A stretch of 64,000 nucleotides of DNA. Source: Actinomycetota bacterium (GTDB lineage Bacteria; Actinomycetota; Thermoleophilia; Solirubrobacterales; Solirubrobacteraceae). The position numbers and the translations under genes are program-made. The stretch covers positions 186,001 through 250,000 of the forward strand of contig WLOQ01000002.1 in the NCBI GenBank assembly GCA_009699245.1, read 5' to 3'. Below, in pieces: positions 17,875 to 27,505 of the stretch; positions within the stretch are counted from its first letter, which is position 1; every line of letters starts with the position of its first letter. A model generated the notes under the pieces. The model was not told the origin of the DNA and searched no databases. It saw only the letters and a list, made by a program, of their open reading frames with translations.

Positions 17875-19296
17875 GTGGTTCTTCGCGGGGCGATCGCCCC
17901 TGTACTCCTCGGCCTCCTCCTCTGCTGCGCTCCCGGCGCGATCGCCGCCGCGCCTGCCGTGACCGGCATCAGGCCGGCCCTCGGAGGGACGGCGCTCGAC
18001 CACACGCTCGCCTGCCCCGGCGGCGTGGCGACCGTCACGGCCACCGTCCCGCCGGGCAGCGCCGTCAGGCTCGACGGCCGCCGACTTGGGCCCGGGACGC
18101 ACACCGTGCGCGTCCCGCTGCGGCCGGGACAGCGCTTCACGCTGCGCTTCTCCGGCCGGCGCGAGCGCACGCACAGCGTCCGCTGCCTCCCTGCCGACTT
18201 CCCCGCCTGGACCACCACGCGCACCGCGAAACCGCAGGTCCAGTGGCTCGTGCTCTCGCAGTTCTTCCCGATCTCCGGTGCCTACGCGATCATCGCCGAC
18301 GCCCACGGGACACCGGTCTGGTGGTACCGGGAGACGCGCGGGCGCGTCATGGACGCGAAGGTCCTGCCGGATCGCACGGTCGCCTGGTCGGCGTCCCCGC
18401 TCGTCGCCTTCGGGTTCGGCCCGCACGCACACCGCACGCTCGGCGGCCGACAGCTCGGCGACATCAGGACCGCGGGGATCATCGCCGACCCGCACGAGAC
18501 CCTCCAGCTGCCCGGCGACCGCTACCTCATCACCGTCTACCGCCCGCGCGACCACGTCGACCTGCGCGCGATCGGTGGCCCCGCCGACGCACGCGCGCTC
18601 GAGGGCGAGATCCACGAGGTGACCGCTTCCGGGCGACTCCTGTGGTCGTGGCGGACGCGCTCCCACATCACGATGTCCGAGCGCTCCGCACTCTCGAGCC
18701 GGCCGACCCTCCTCGATGGGCACACCGTCTACGACCTCGATCATCTCAACTCGATCGAGCTCGACGGCCCCGACCACATCGTCGTCAGCGCCCGCCATCT
18801 CAACGCCCTGTACCGGATCCGCAGGTCCACCGGGACGATCGACTGGAAGCTGGGCGGAGCACCCACCGCACGCAGCCTGCGGGTCGTCGGAGACCGGCTC
18901 GGAGCCGCCCCGCTCGACAGCGCGCACGATGCGCGCGTCCTCGCCGACGGAACGGTCACCGTCCACGACAACGGGACAATGCTCGGACGCCCGCCACGTG
19001 CCGTGCGGTACCGGATCGACCGCGCGCGCCGCACGGCGACACTGATCGAGGACGTCCAGGACTCGCGCGCCCCGAGGTCCATCGCCGGCGGGAGCGCTCG
19101 GCGCCTGCGCGGCGGGCACTGGGTGATGTCCTGGGGCGCAAGTCCGCTCATCACCGAGCTCACCCCTGACGGGAGTCCGGTGCTGACGCTCACGCTCGCA
19201 GGTGGCACGAGCTACCGTGCGCAGCCGCTCGAACCTGGGTTCCTCAGCGCCGCCGAGCTGCGGGCCGGTATGGACCGGATGCACCCGCGCCGCTGA
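17875..19296 (+). CDS. Secreted arylsulfotransferase (ASST)-like protein
   Basis: A 473-residue exported protein with a hydrophobic signal (about 5-25, ending AIAA). An N-terminal beta domain (30-110) is followed by an ASST-like beta-propeller: WLVLSQFFPISGAYAIIADAHGTPVWWYRE, IIADPHETLQLPGDRYLITVY, YDLDHLNSIELDGPDHIVVSARHLNALYRI, and DSAHDARVLADGTVTVHDNGT. Family members transfer sulfate between phenols through an active-site His; HLN and HDAR are the likely histidine sites. Substrates are unknown. The GTG start is supported by TACGAT 8 bases upstream and by the signal peptide. Confidence 0.8.
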   Translation: MVLRGAIAPVLLGLLLCCAPGAIAAAPAVTGIRPALGGTALDHTLACPGGVATVTATVPPGSAVRLDGRRLGPGTHTVRVPLRPGQRFTLRFSGRRERTHSVRCLPADFPAWTTTRTAKPQVQWLVLSQFFPISGAYAIIADAHGTPVWWYRETRGRVMDAKVLPDRTVAWSASPLVAFGFGPHAHRTLGGRQLGDIRTAGIIADPHETLQLPGDRYLITVYRPRDHVDLRAIGGPADARALEGEIHEVTASGRLLWSWRTRSHITMSERSALSSRPTLLDGHTVYDLDHLNSIELDGPDHIVVSARHLNALYRIRRSTGTIDWKLGGAPTARSLRVVGDRLGAAPLDSAHDARVLADGTVTVHDNGTMLGRPPRAVRYRIDRARRTATLIEDVQDSRAPRSIAGGSARRLRGGHWVMSWGASPLITELTPDGSPVLTLTLAGGTSYRAQPLEPGFLSAAELRAGMDRMHPRR

Positions 19297-19355
19297 CCCT
19301 CAAGCTCCCGCGGCCCATCTGCCGATACCCCCGGCACCTGTTGGGAGGAGAGACG

Positions 19356-19949
19356 ATGAGACGCAGGATGGGTGGGCGCGCCGGCTGGATGCTGGCGTTC
19401 GTGCTGGGACTCGTGATCGCCACGGCGGGTACCGCCACCGCGGCGAAGCTCATCACCGGCAAGCAGATCAAGGACGGCACGATCAGCGCGAAGGACCTCG
19501 ACAAGGCGGTCCAGGCGCAGCTGCGCAAGGCCGGGCTGCCCGGGCCGCGCGGCGCGGCCGGCGCGCAGGGTGCGCGAGGCGCGCAGGGCATCCCGGGACC
19601 GATCTCCGGCGCGGCGGGCGGCGCACTGAGCGGGACCTACCCGAACCCCACGCTCGCCGACGGCGCTGTGACGTATGCGAAGGCCGGGTTCGTGAAGGTG
19701 TCGAGTTCGACGTTTCTCTACGCCTTTGGACCAGTGGCGGCGCAGTCGTGTGCCAGTTACGGCCCGCCTACGGGCGTCACGGTCGAGTCAAACGATGTGG
19801 TGCTCGTCACCGCCGCAAACCTCAGCACGTCACTCGTCCTGACCGCGGCGCCCGAGCCGCCTACAAACGTCAGTATTCGCCTCTGCAACCCGACCAACGC
19901 ATCGATCCCCGTGCCATCGCTCACCTACCGCGTGATCATCCTCGACTGA
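19356..19949 (+). CDS. Secreted collagen-like repeat protein
   Basis: A 197-residue exported protein. A signal peptide (about 10-30) precedes KLITGKQIKDGTISAKDLDKAVQAQL, a beta/helical motif common in Solirubrobacterales surface proteins. Then come eight collagen-like G-X-Y triplets (GLPGPRGAAGAQGARGAQG) and a C-terminal globular domain with two Cys residues about 100 apart. Collagen-like rods form trimers on the cell surface; function is otherwise unknown. The ATG at 19356 has GGGAGGAGAG just upstream, one of the best ribosome sites here, so the in-frame GTG-type start upstream is not used. Confidence 0.8.
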   Translation: MRRRMGGRAGWMLAFVLGLVIATAGTATAAKLITGKQIKDGTISAKDLDKAVQAQLRKAGLPGPRGAAGAQGARGAQGIPGPISGAAGGALSGTYPNPTLADGAVTYAKAGFVKVSSSTFLYAFGPVAAQSCASYGPPTGVTVESNDVVLVTAANLSTSLVLTAAPEPPTNVSIRLCNPTNASIPVPSLTYRVIILD

Positions 19950-20316
19950 CCGCGCGCGAGGGGTGCGTGAGTTCGCGCTCGAGCCCGACGGCGCGCATGA
20001 CGTCCCGCGGATCGGGGCCGCCGCAGCGCTGCACCGCAGCAGCGCTCGCGCGCTGTGCGGCCTGCACGTCGGTCCCCGCGTAGACGGCGCTGAGATCACC
20101 CCACGCGACGCGGGTGCGCAGGATCGCCGCCTGGCAGGCGCAGCTCGCGCCGCCGTCCGGCAGCTTCGCGCAGGCGCCGGTGTAGATCTGGTCTAGGCCG
20201 TAGGGCCAGACGACGCGCTGCTCCGAGCGCCCGCCGAAGGCGCTGGAGACGACCGTCGCCGCGACGAGGAGGGCCACAAGGCCCACCAGCCAGGCGACGC
20301 TCGTCCGACGGCTCAT
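19936..20316 (-). CDS. Membrane-anchored or secreted small protein, hypothetical
   Basis: A 126-residue protein with an N-terminal hydrophobic helix (about 8-27) that could be a signal or anchor, then a soluble part with four Cys residues, three of them close together in TGACAKLPDGGASCACQAAI, suggesting disulfides or metal binding outside the cell. I do not recognise the family. The gene overlaps the 3' end of the convergent collagen-like gene by 14 bases. No clear ribosome site is seen before the ATG. Confidence 0.6.
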   Translation of the reverse strand: MSRRTSVAWLVGLVALLVAATVVSSAFGGRSEQRVVWPYGLDQIYTGACAKLPDGGASCACQAAILRTRVAWGDLSAVYAGTDVQAAQRASAAAVQRCGGPDPRDVMRAVGLERELTHPSRAVSRG

Positions 20317-20370
20317 GGCCTCGGGCTACCCGCCCGCGGCGCTGCTGAACCGCCGGACGGCGGGCTTGAC

Positions 20371-21759
<1,389 letters not shown>

Positions 21760-21947
21760 GTGAGCTGCTTTCTGCGGCCGAGTGCCGCGGTGCGATTCGG
21801 AGACTGCTGCGGCTGGTCCGAATCGCGCGAAGCGCTGCTCGTCAGACGAGAACCTCCCAGGCAGCGACGCCACCTGTACAGCACACGGTAGCCGATCGCC
21901 AGCGTGCGCCTTGCATTTCACCACCCAACCGGGGGTATGGTCCGCGC
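21760..21947. other. Divergent intergenic region
   Basis: The 188 bases between the helicase gene and the acidic-protein gene are less GC-rich than their surroundings and hold no gene I can support. The right end contains the TATGGT box (21936-21941) for the plus-strand gene. The rest may be a long leader of the helicase mRNA, as is common for cold-regulated DEAD-box genes; no clear riboswitch or strong hairpin was recognised. Confidence 0.4.
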
Positions 21948-22271
21948 ATGTCCGAGATCGAGGATCGGCTCAACGCGGAGATCGAGTTCGTCGCCGCCGC
22001 GGAGGAGGAGCTGGCAGCCGACGCTCAGGCGCTCGCCGCCGCCGAGGAAGGGCTGCTCATTGAGGCGGAGATGGTCGCCGCCGCTGAGGACGCGCTTGCC
22101 CTCGACGCGGCCGATCCGCAGGTGAGCGACGCAGCGCTCCTCGAGGAGGCGCTCGCGGTCGGCGCGATGGAGGAGCAGCTGATCGAGGACGCGCTGCTCG
22201 TGGCCGCCGCCGAGGACGCGCTCGCCGACGAGATCGTCCGCAGCGCCCGGGCGGACGCCGCGGACGCCTGA
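21948..22271 (+). CDS. Highly acidic Ala/Glu-rich coiled-coil protein
   Basis: A 107-residue protein with 30 acidic and only 3 basic residues, no Lys, and alanine as the most common residue. It is built of an amphipathic unit, roughly VAAAEDAL, that recurs at about residues 15, 41 and 84, and predicts one long helix or helical hairpin. I do not recognise it. Possible roles are a chaperone-like or nucleic-acid-mimicking acidic protein; this is speculation. The start is supported by TATGGT exactly 6 bases before the ATG. A longer in-frame reading upstream has no homology-like or start support. Confidence 0.7.
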   Translation: MSEIEDRLNAEIEFVAAAEEELAADAQALAAAEEGLLIEAEMVAAAEDALALDAADPQVSDAALLEEALAVGAMEEQLIEDALLVAAAEDALADEIVRSARADAADA

Positions 22272-22283
22272 CCGCCCGCGCAG

Positions 22284-23327
22284 TTACCTCACGCGGATCG
22301 TTGCGACCACGCCGAAGTGGTCGGACGTCCAGAGCGGCGCCGCCTTGCGAAAGCGCTTGGTCCCGACCACCGTGCTGCGGCGCACGGTGAACCGCGCTGC
22401 CGGGCGGTAGAGGACGTGATCGATGAAGTCGCTCGAGAGCGGCTTCAGGCTCGTCAGGTCCTCGTTCTGCCCGAAGGTCGTCTTGTGCTTCGACCCGAAG
22501 GTGTCGGCGAAGCCGGCGCCGCTCAGTGCGCGGATCGCATCGCCCGCCGCGCCGCTGTCGCTCGGATCGCTGTTGAAATCGCCGAGCAGGATCGAGGGCT
22601 TCGTCGCCACGCCGAGCGGGCCGGTCGAGATCAGCTCACGGGCCTGCGCCGCGCGCAGCCCGTCGCCATACGCCTCGAGGTGCGTGCTCACGAAGCGGAA
22701 GGGGCGGCCGCCGACCTTGGCGTCGACCGCGACCCAGCCGCGGGAGCTCTCTGCCGGACCGACCTCGGTCGGCACGGTGAAGACGTCGGTGTAGCGCCCC
22801 TTGCTCGTCGCACCGAGCTTCACCTTTGAGCCCTTGCGCTTGAGGATCACGTCGCGCATGGTCAGCCGCACGTCCTGGGTGAGCGTCGGCCCCTCGAAGT
22901 TGAACTCGTCCTGGCTGACGACGACCGAGTAGGTGACGCCCTGGCGCCTCAGCGCCTTGAGCAGGAGCTCGACGAAGTCGTAGCGCACCGTGCTCGCGAA
23001 GCGTGGGTCGTTCAGCGGCCCGGTCGTCCAGCGCGCGGCCTCCTGGAGGCCGATGAGGTCGGGCCTGGTCGCCTTGATCTCCTTCGCGAGGCCCGTGGCG
23101 CGGACCGGGAAGTTCGTCCGGTCGACCGTGTCGAGTATCTTCGAGGCGGCCGCCTGGAAGGCCTCGGGTGAGGGCGCGAGGGCGAGTCCGATGATGTCCG
23201 CCCCGAGGTAGACGTTGCGGGTCATCACCGTCACGTCGCCGCCCGCAGCGGCTGCCGGGGCGACGGGGACGGCGGTCGCGACGGCGGCGAGACCGGCGAC
23301 GGCGATGAGGGCGAGGCGGCGCTGCAT
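22284..23327 (-). CDS. Secreted endonuclease/exonuclease/phosphatase-family protein
   Basis: A 347-residue exported hydrolase. The signal peptide spans about 4-28 (ends APAAAAGG). Family motifs are VMTRNVYLGAD (Asn of the active site), LIGLQEA (metal-binding Glu), VSTHLEAYG (His), LLGDFNSDP (Asp and Asn) and the C-terminal SDHFGVVATI (Asp-His pair). Such metal-dependent phosphodiesterases act on nucleic acids, phospholipids or inositol phosphates; substrate cannot be told. The frame is open far upstream, but only the ATG at 23327 gives a signal peptide, with GAAGGA about 11 bases before it. Confidence 0.83.
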   Translation of the reverse strand: MQRRLALIAVAGLAAVATAVPVAPAAAAGGDVTVMTRNVYLGADIIGLALAPSPEAFQAAASKILDTVDRTNFPVRATGLAKEIKATRPDLIGLQEAARWTTGPLNDPRFASTVRYDFVELLLKALRRQGVTYSVVVSQDEFNFEGPTLTQDVRLTMRDVILKRKGSKVKLGATSKGRYTDVFTVPTEVGPAESSRGWVAVDAKVGGRPFRFVSTHLEAYGDGLRAAQARELISTGPLGVATKPSILLGDFNSDPSDSGAAGDAIRALSGAGFADTFGSKHKTTFGQNEDLTSLKPLSSDFIDHVLYRPAARFTVRRSTVVGTKRFRKAAPLWTSDHFGVVATIRVR

Positions 23328-23407
23328 GCGGGCGAGATCCTTCAGGAGGGAGCGGACGCGCCAGAACGTACCGGAGGGCGCCGGCGGGCGCGCCAGCGAC
23401 GAGCGCC

Positions 23408-24166
23408 CTACGACTGCTGCTCGGCCGCCGCGGTCGGGCGCCCGCCGATGAGATCGAAGAACCGCGCCCGCAGGCGCACGCTCAGGCGGTCCGGCGGGTA
23501 CCGCCGCCGCGCGCGCTCCTGTTTGTCCTCGCTGTAGAACCGCCGCGCCCACGGCGAGTCGGGCTTGGCCATCCGGCACGCCGCCCAGAGGCCCGACAGC
23601 GGGACGAAGACCGCCACGATCCCAAGGCCGATGCGGCCCTTGAGGAACGTCACCGCCGCGAGCAGCAGCGCCTGCAGCACGATGAAGGCGGTCCCGGCGA
23701 CCGAGCTCGCCTCGTCGAGACCGAACGGCCGCGTCCCCACGACGACGAGCGCCATGAAGGCGGCGACGAGGACGACCGCGTCGAGCGAGATCCGGCCTTC
23801 GTCGCTCCAGTACACATCGTCGAGGTGGACCCAGAGCGCGAACTCGTCGAGCGTGAGTCCGGCGCCGATGCCGAAGGCGACCGCAGCGATCTGGCCCCAC
23901 GGCTTGTCGGCCTCGAACGTGAAGCCGAGGAAGCCGGCGAGGAGCATCAGCGCGATGCCCCACACGAGGTGGTGCAGGTGGAGCCCGGACTCGGTCTCGA
24001 CGTTCCCCGGCCACCAGGAGACCTCGGCGCGGATCATCCGCGCGCTCGTGCGGATGAAGAGGAACGAGACGACAAACGACACGAGCACGAGGAAGGCCGA
24101 CGAGCGGCCCGCGTCGGTCGTGTCGCTGAACGGATCGAGGAGGAGGGCGGGAAGGACGGAGTGCAC
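23408..24166 (-). CDS. Multi-pass membrane protein of unknown function
   Basis: A 252-residue membrane protein with about six hydrophobic segments. It carries a distinctive string, SGLHLHHLVWGIALM, and later GIGAGLTLDEFALWVHLDDVYWS, with several His, Asp and Glu residues in or next to membrane segments that could bind metal; these resemble a conserved actinobacterial membrane family without known function. The GTG start overlaps the stop of the small Lys-rich gene upstream by one base (TAGTG), so the two are coupled. Confidence 0.72.
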   Translation of the reverse strand: MHSVLPALLLDPFSDTTDAGRSSAFLVLVSFVVSFLFIRTSARMIRAEVSWWPGNVETESGLHLHHLVWGIALMLLAGFLGFTFEADKPWGQIAAVAFGIGAGLTLDEFALWVHLDDVYWSDEGRISLDAVVLVAAFMALVVVGTRPFGLDEASSVAGTAFIVLQALLLAAVTFLKGRIGLGIVAVFVPLSGLWAACRMAKPDSPWARRFYSEDKQERARRRYPPDRLSVRLRARFFDLIGGRPTAAAEQQS

Positions 24167-24303
24167 TACTTGCCGAGCAGCCCCTTGGCCTTGTCCGTGA
24201 GCTTGCCGCCCTCGGACTTCGCCTTGTCGAGGAGCTCATCCCGCTTGGCCTTGTCCTTGAGGTCATCGAGCTTGACCTTGTCCTTGAGTCCCTTGAGATC
24301 CAT
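24166..24303 (-). CDS. Small lysine-rich amphipathic-helix protein
   Basis: A 45-residue protein made almost wholly of repeats such as LKDK and DKAK, giving one or two amphipathic helices with alternating charges. GGGAGG lies nine bases before the ATG at 24303, which selects this start rather than an ATG three codons earlier that would abut the ribosome site. It resembles the small Lys-rich antitoxin-like family found in actinobacteria (Rv0909 type), but the similarity is of composition only. It is coupled to the downstream membrane protein gene, so it may be its partner. Confidence 0.6.
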   Translation of the reverse strand: MDLKGLKDKVKLDDLKDKAKRDELLDKAKSEGGKLTDKAKGLLGK

Positions 24304-24384
24304 GACGGACATCCTCCCAGCCGCCGTGCCATCCGTCCACCAGATCCCGCGGTGCCGGAGATCGCGGTCGGTAGGGTTTTCGGC

Positions 24385-25249
24385 ATGACCGGCTCCCCCC
24401 CGCTCCCTCATCCTCGCGCTCGCCGCGCTGCTCGCCGTCAGCGTCTCGCTCGCCGCCTGCGGCGGTGGCGGAGACGACCCGAAGGCCGACATCACCGCGG
24501 CGCTCCAGAAGGTCGCCGACAGCAACGACCCGAAGGTCGTCTGCGAGCAGACCTTCACGAACGCCCTGCTGACGAAGATCTACAAGACGCAGGCGAACTG
24601 CCTGGCCGTGGAGGCGAAGGACGCCGCCGCCCAGAAGGCCCCGTCGAAGATCACCGTCGCGAACATCATCACCGACGGCGACAAGGGCACCGCGACCGTC
24701 ACCTTCGTCGGCGGCGACCAGGGCGGCGCGACCGGCCCGGTCACGGTCGTCAAGGAGAACCGGGAGTGGCGCATCGACGACCTCTCCACCGAGCTGCTGC
24801 GCTCGGAGTACGAGAACGGCCTCAAGAACGAGACGGCCATCGCGGCCCCCGTGCGCGACTGCATCATCGCGAAGGGCCGGGCGCTCGGTGATGAGGACTT
24901 CCGCAACCTCGGTTACGGCTCGATGGGCGACGACAAGGCGGCCCTCGCCCAGCTTGAGGCGATCGTCACGGGGTGCCAGGAGGAGGTCGCCGCCGGCGGC
25001 ACGCAACCCAGCGGGGACTCGGCCACCGTCGAGGCGATCCGCACGAAGATCGAGACGCAGATCGCCGCGAGCCTGAAGGGCAGCGGCGCGACCGCGGCCC
25101 AAATCACCTGCGTCCAGAACGGCGTGCGCAAGGCGATCACCGACGAGGACATCGCCGCGCTGATCGCCAAGGAGGGCAAGGTGACGCAGCTCCCCGCGTC
25201 GATCGTGGCGGAGATGAAGACCTCCATCACCGCCTGCCTGACCGGCTGA
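24385..25249 (+). CDS. Lipoprotein with repeated Cys-containing domain; frameshift in a C7 run
   Basis: The ATG at 24385 follows TAGGGT by 7 bases, but its frame soon becomes nonsense. In the neighbouring frame a lipoprotein signal appears at once (LILALAALLAVSVSLAAC, then Gly-rich) and stays open to 25249. The switch falls in seven consecutive C at 24395-24401; six C would give MTGSPRSLILALAALL. The mature protein (about 260 residues) has two halves each with paired Cys residues and no family I recognise. Either the extra C is a sequencing or replication slip, or the tract is phase-variable. The gene diverges from the Lys-rich protein. Confidence 0.65.
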
Positions 25250-25267
25250 GGCGCGCGGCGGGTCAGG
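25237..25267. terminator. Convergent terminator hairpin
   Basis: CCTGACC (25237-25243) and GGTCAGG (25261-25267) form a 7-bp stem spanning the stops of the lipoprotein gene and the CapA-like gene, with GC-rich sequence in the loop. It could end transcripts from both directions. No T run is present. Confidence 0.4.
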
Positions 25268-26432
25268 GACGCCGGGCGGCCCAGGGCGCGTAGACGCGTC
25301 GGCGTCCGACTGTGCCGACCGTCCGCCGCCAGGAGGCCTTGAGCTCCCCGGCGGGGGCCAGCCCGTGTACGAGCGCCCGCCGCACCGGCAGCACCGCGTA
25401 GTCCGGGTGGCGCACCCAGAGCGGCACGTAGTCCACGCGCCGCAGCCGCGCCGCGCCCCCGGGCACGACGCGCAGACGCAGGAGCGCGAGCAACCCGTCC
25501 TGCGCGCCCGGAGCGCAGCAGGAGGGGGTCTGGTTCGAGATGAGGTTGCCCTCGCCGAACACGACGAGCTTGCCGTTGATCCGGCGGATGGGCTCGACCA
25601 CATGCGCGTGCTGCCCGATGACGGCGGTGATGTCGCGCGAGGCGGTGAGCCGGCGGGCGAGCGCGACCTGGAAGGCGCTCGGCTGCGTCGCGTACTCGTC
25701 GCCCCAGTGCAGGTTGACGACGACCGCGTCGGCGCCCGCGCGCCGCGCCCGGCGGGCGTCGCTCAGGATCTCCGCGGGGTTCGCCCAGGCCACCGACCAC
25801 GGGTGCGGCTCGATCTGCCCGTTGGAGACCGCGGTGTACGCGAGGAACGCCACCGTCACCCCCTTGGCGCGCAGCAGGACGATGCGCCGTGCCCCGCGCG
25901 CTGACCGGGCGGTCCCGGCGGCGTCGATCCCATGCCGGCGCAGCGTCGAGAGCGTCGCGTCGATCCCGAACTGTCCCTGATCGAGGCTGTGGTTCGAGGC
26001 GGTGCTGCAGGCGTCCCAGCCGGTGCTGACGATCGCCCGCACGAGCCCGGGCGGCGTGTTGAAGATCGGGTACCCGCTCGGCGCCTTGCGCGTGAGCGGC
26101 GTCTCCATGTGACAGAAGGCGAGGTCCGCGCCCCGAATGTAGGGACGGATGTACCGGAACATCGGCGCGAAGTCGTACCGGTGCCCGCCGCCGTTCGCCG
26201 CCGCGCGCAGCCACACGGGAGAGTGGATGAGGAAGTCGCCGGTCGCGGCGATCGTGAGGTTCACCGGCGCTGTGGACCGCCGCTCCCTCGGCGCGATCCC
26301 GGCCGCCTGCGCCTCACTTGATGCCGCAGCGATGTGCGCCATCTCGGCGGTGCGACCCGCGGGCAGCAGGAGCACCGCGATGCACGCGGCGAGCACGGTC
26401 GTTCCACCCAGAATGGGGGTCCTCCACCGCAT
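25263..26432 (-). CDS. CapA-family (poly-gamma-glutamate capsule) metallophosphatase-fold protein
   Basis: A 389-residue exported protein of the CapA family, a calcineurin-like fold linked to capsule polymer assembly but of uncertain reaction. A hydrophobic N-terminus (about 8-28) is a signal or anchor. Motifs are IAATGDFLIHSPVW, AFCHMETPLT, ACSTASNHSLDQG, VVVNLHWGDEY, VIGQHAHVVEPI and FGEGNLIS, the metal-ligand set of the family. The ATG is preceded by GATACT at 7 bases. No other poly-gamma-glutamate genes are near, so a general cell-envelope role is likely. Confidence 0.85.
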   Translation of the reverse strand: MRWRTPILGGTTVLAACIAVLLLPAGRTAEMAHIAAASSEAQAAGIAPRERRSTAPVNLTIAATGDFLIHSPVWLRAAANGGGHRYDFAPMFRYIRPYIRGADLAFCHMETPLTRKAPSGYPIFNTPPGLVRAIVSTGWDACSTASNHSLDQGQFGIDATLSTLRRHGIDAAGTARSARGARRIVLLRAKGVTVAFLAYTAVSNGQIEPHPWSVAWANPAEILSDARRARRAGADAVVVNLHWGDEYATQPSAFQVALARRLTASRDITAVIGQHAHVVEPIRRINGKLVVFGEGNLISNQTPSCCAPGAQDGLLALLRLRVVPGGAARLRRVDYVPLWVRHPDYAVLPVRRALVHGLAPAGELKASWRRTVGTVGRRRVYAPWAARRP

Positions 26433-26533
26433 TTGTGTGAGTATCGCGACGGGGGCGGCGGTCCCGCAGGGAGCCTCCGGGAATCAGGCAGACCCCCGCT
26501 GACCGGGGTTTGCGCGCCACCGCCCCTGCCATC

Positions 26534-27505
26534 ATGGCGGCCGTGTTGGCAGCGACCTCACCGATCCGCGCTCGGGGCATCGCCGGGATCCTCGCCAGCG
26601 CCGTCCTCGCGCTCTGCGCCAACGCGCCCGCCGCCGACGCGAAGCCCATCGTCGGCATCGCCGAGCAACAGGCGGCCGCCTTCACCAACCCGCTCTTCAC
26701 CCCCCTCGGGGTGCGCTACGCGCGGCTCAATCTCGCCTGGGACGCCATGCGCTACGGCTGGCAGCTCGCCGAGCTCGACGCGTGGATGACGACGACGCAC
26801 GCCGCCGGCATCGAGCCGCTGGTGATCTTCAGCCAGTCACGCGTCAAGGGCCGCTCGCGCATCCTGCCGACGCCGCGGCAGTACGGCGTCGTCATCGACC
26901 AGCTCCTTGCGCGCTACCCATGGGTGCGCGAGTTCGCGACGTGGAACGAGGCGAACCACTCCGGGCAGCCGACCGCGAAGTCCCCGGCGAGAGTGGCCGC
27001 CTACTACGAGACATTGCGCCGCCACTGCGCAGGCTGCCGGATCGCCGCCGCGTCCCTGCTCGACGACCCGCAGCTCGTGGCCTGGGCGCGGCGCCTGCGC
27101 AGCGCGATCCATCGTCGTGGCCTCCCGGACCCGAAGCTCTGGGCGCTGCACAACTACATCGACGTGAACAACCTGCGCGACACGTCGACCCGTGCGTTCC
27201 TGCGCGGCGTCCAGGGCACCGTGTGGCTCACGGAGACCGGCGGGATCGTCCGCGCGACGAGCCCGCGGGCGCGGCGCTTCAAGCAGGGGCCACAGCGGGC
27301 CGCGACCGTGCTGAAGTACATCCTCGGCCCGATGGCGACCCGCAACCCGCGGATCACCCGGATCTACGTCTACAACTTTTTCGGCGCAGCGGCGCCCGCC
27401 ACCTGGGACTCCGGCTTGGTCACGCCCGCCGGCAACGTGCGGCCGTCCTACCGCGTCGTGAAGGACTGGTTCAAGGGCAAGGGCCGCTCGACGGTCGCGA
27501 GGTAG
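26534..27505 (+). CDS. Secreted glycoside-hydrolase-like TIM-barrel protein
   Basis: A 323-residue exported protein with a signal segment (about 14-36, ending AADA). The rest fits a clan GH-A glycosidase: NLAWDAMRYGW near the first strands, the probable acid/base Glu139 in ATWNEANH, a HNY site, and the probable nucleophile Glu234 in VWLTETGG. This pattern is shared by GH5/GH39-type enzymes; the exact family and substrate are unknown. A TTG eight codons upstream is possible, but the ATG at 26534 gives a normal signal peptide. Its end overlaps the convergent MFS gene by 58 bases. Confidence 0.75.
   Translation: MAAVLAATSPIRARGIAGILASAVLALCANAPAADAKPIVGIAEQQAAAFTNPLFTPLGVRYARLNLAWDAMRYGWQLAELDAWMTTTHAAGIEPLVIFSQSRVKGRSRILPTPRQYGVVIDQLLARYPWVREFATWNEANHSGQPTAKSPARVAAYYETLRRHCAGCRIAAASLLDDPQLVAWARRLRSAIHRRGLPDPKLWALHNYIDVNNLRDTSTRAFLRGVQGTVWLTETGGIVRATSPRARRFKQGPQRAATVLKYILGPMATRNPRITRIYVYNFFGAAAPATWDSGLVTPAGNVRPSYRVVKDWFKGKGRSTVAR

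Noticed and set aside
18000-19160. Minus-strand frame of about 470 codons (17860-19284) opposite the ASST-like gene
   Set aside because: No signal peptide or motif, charge-rich translation; the plus-strand gene has signal peptide and family features.
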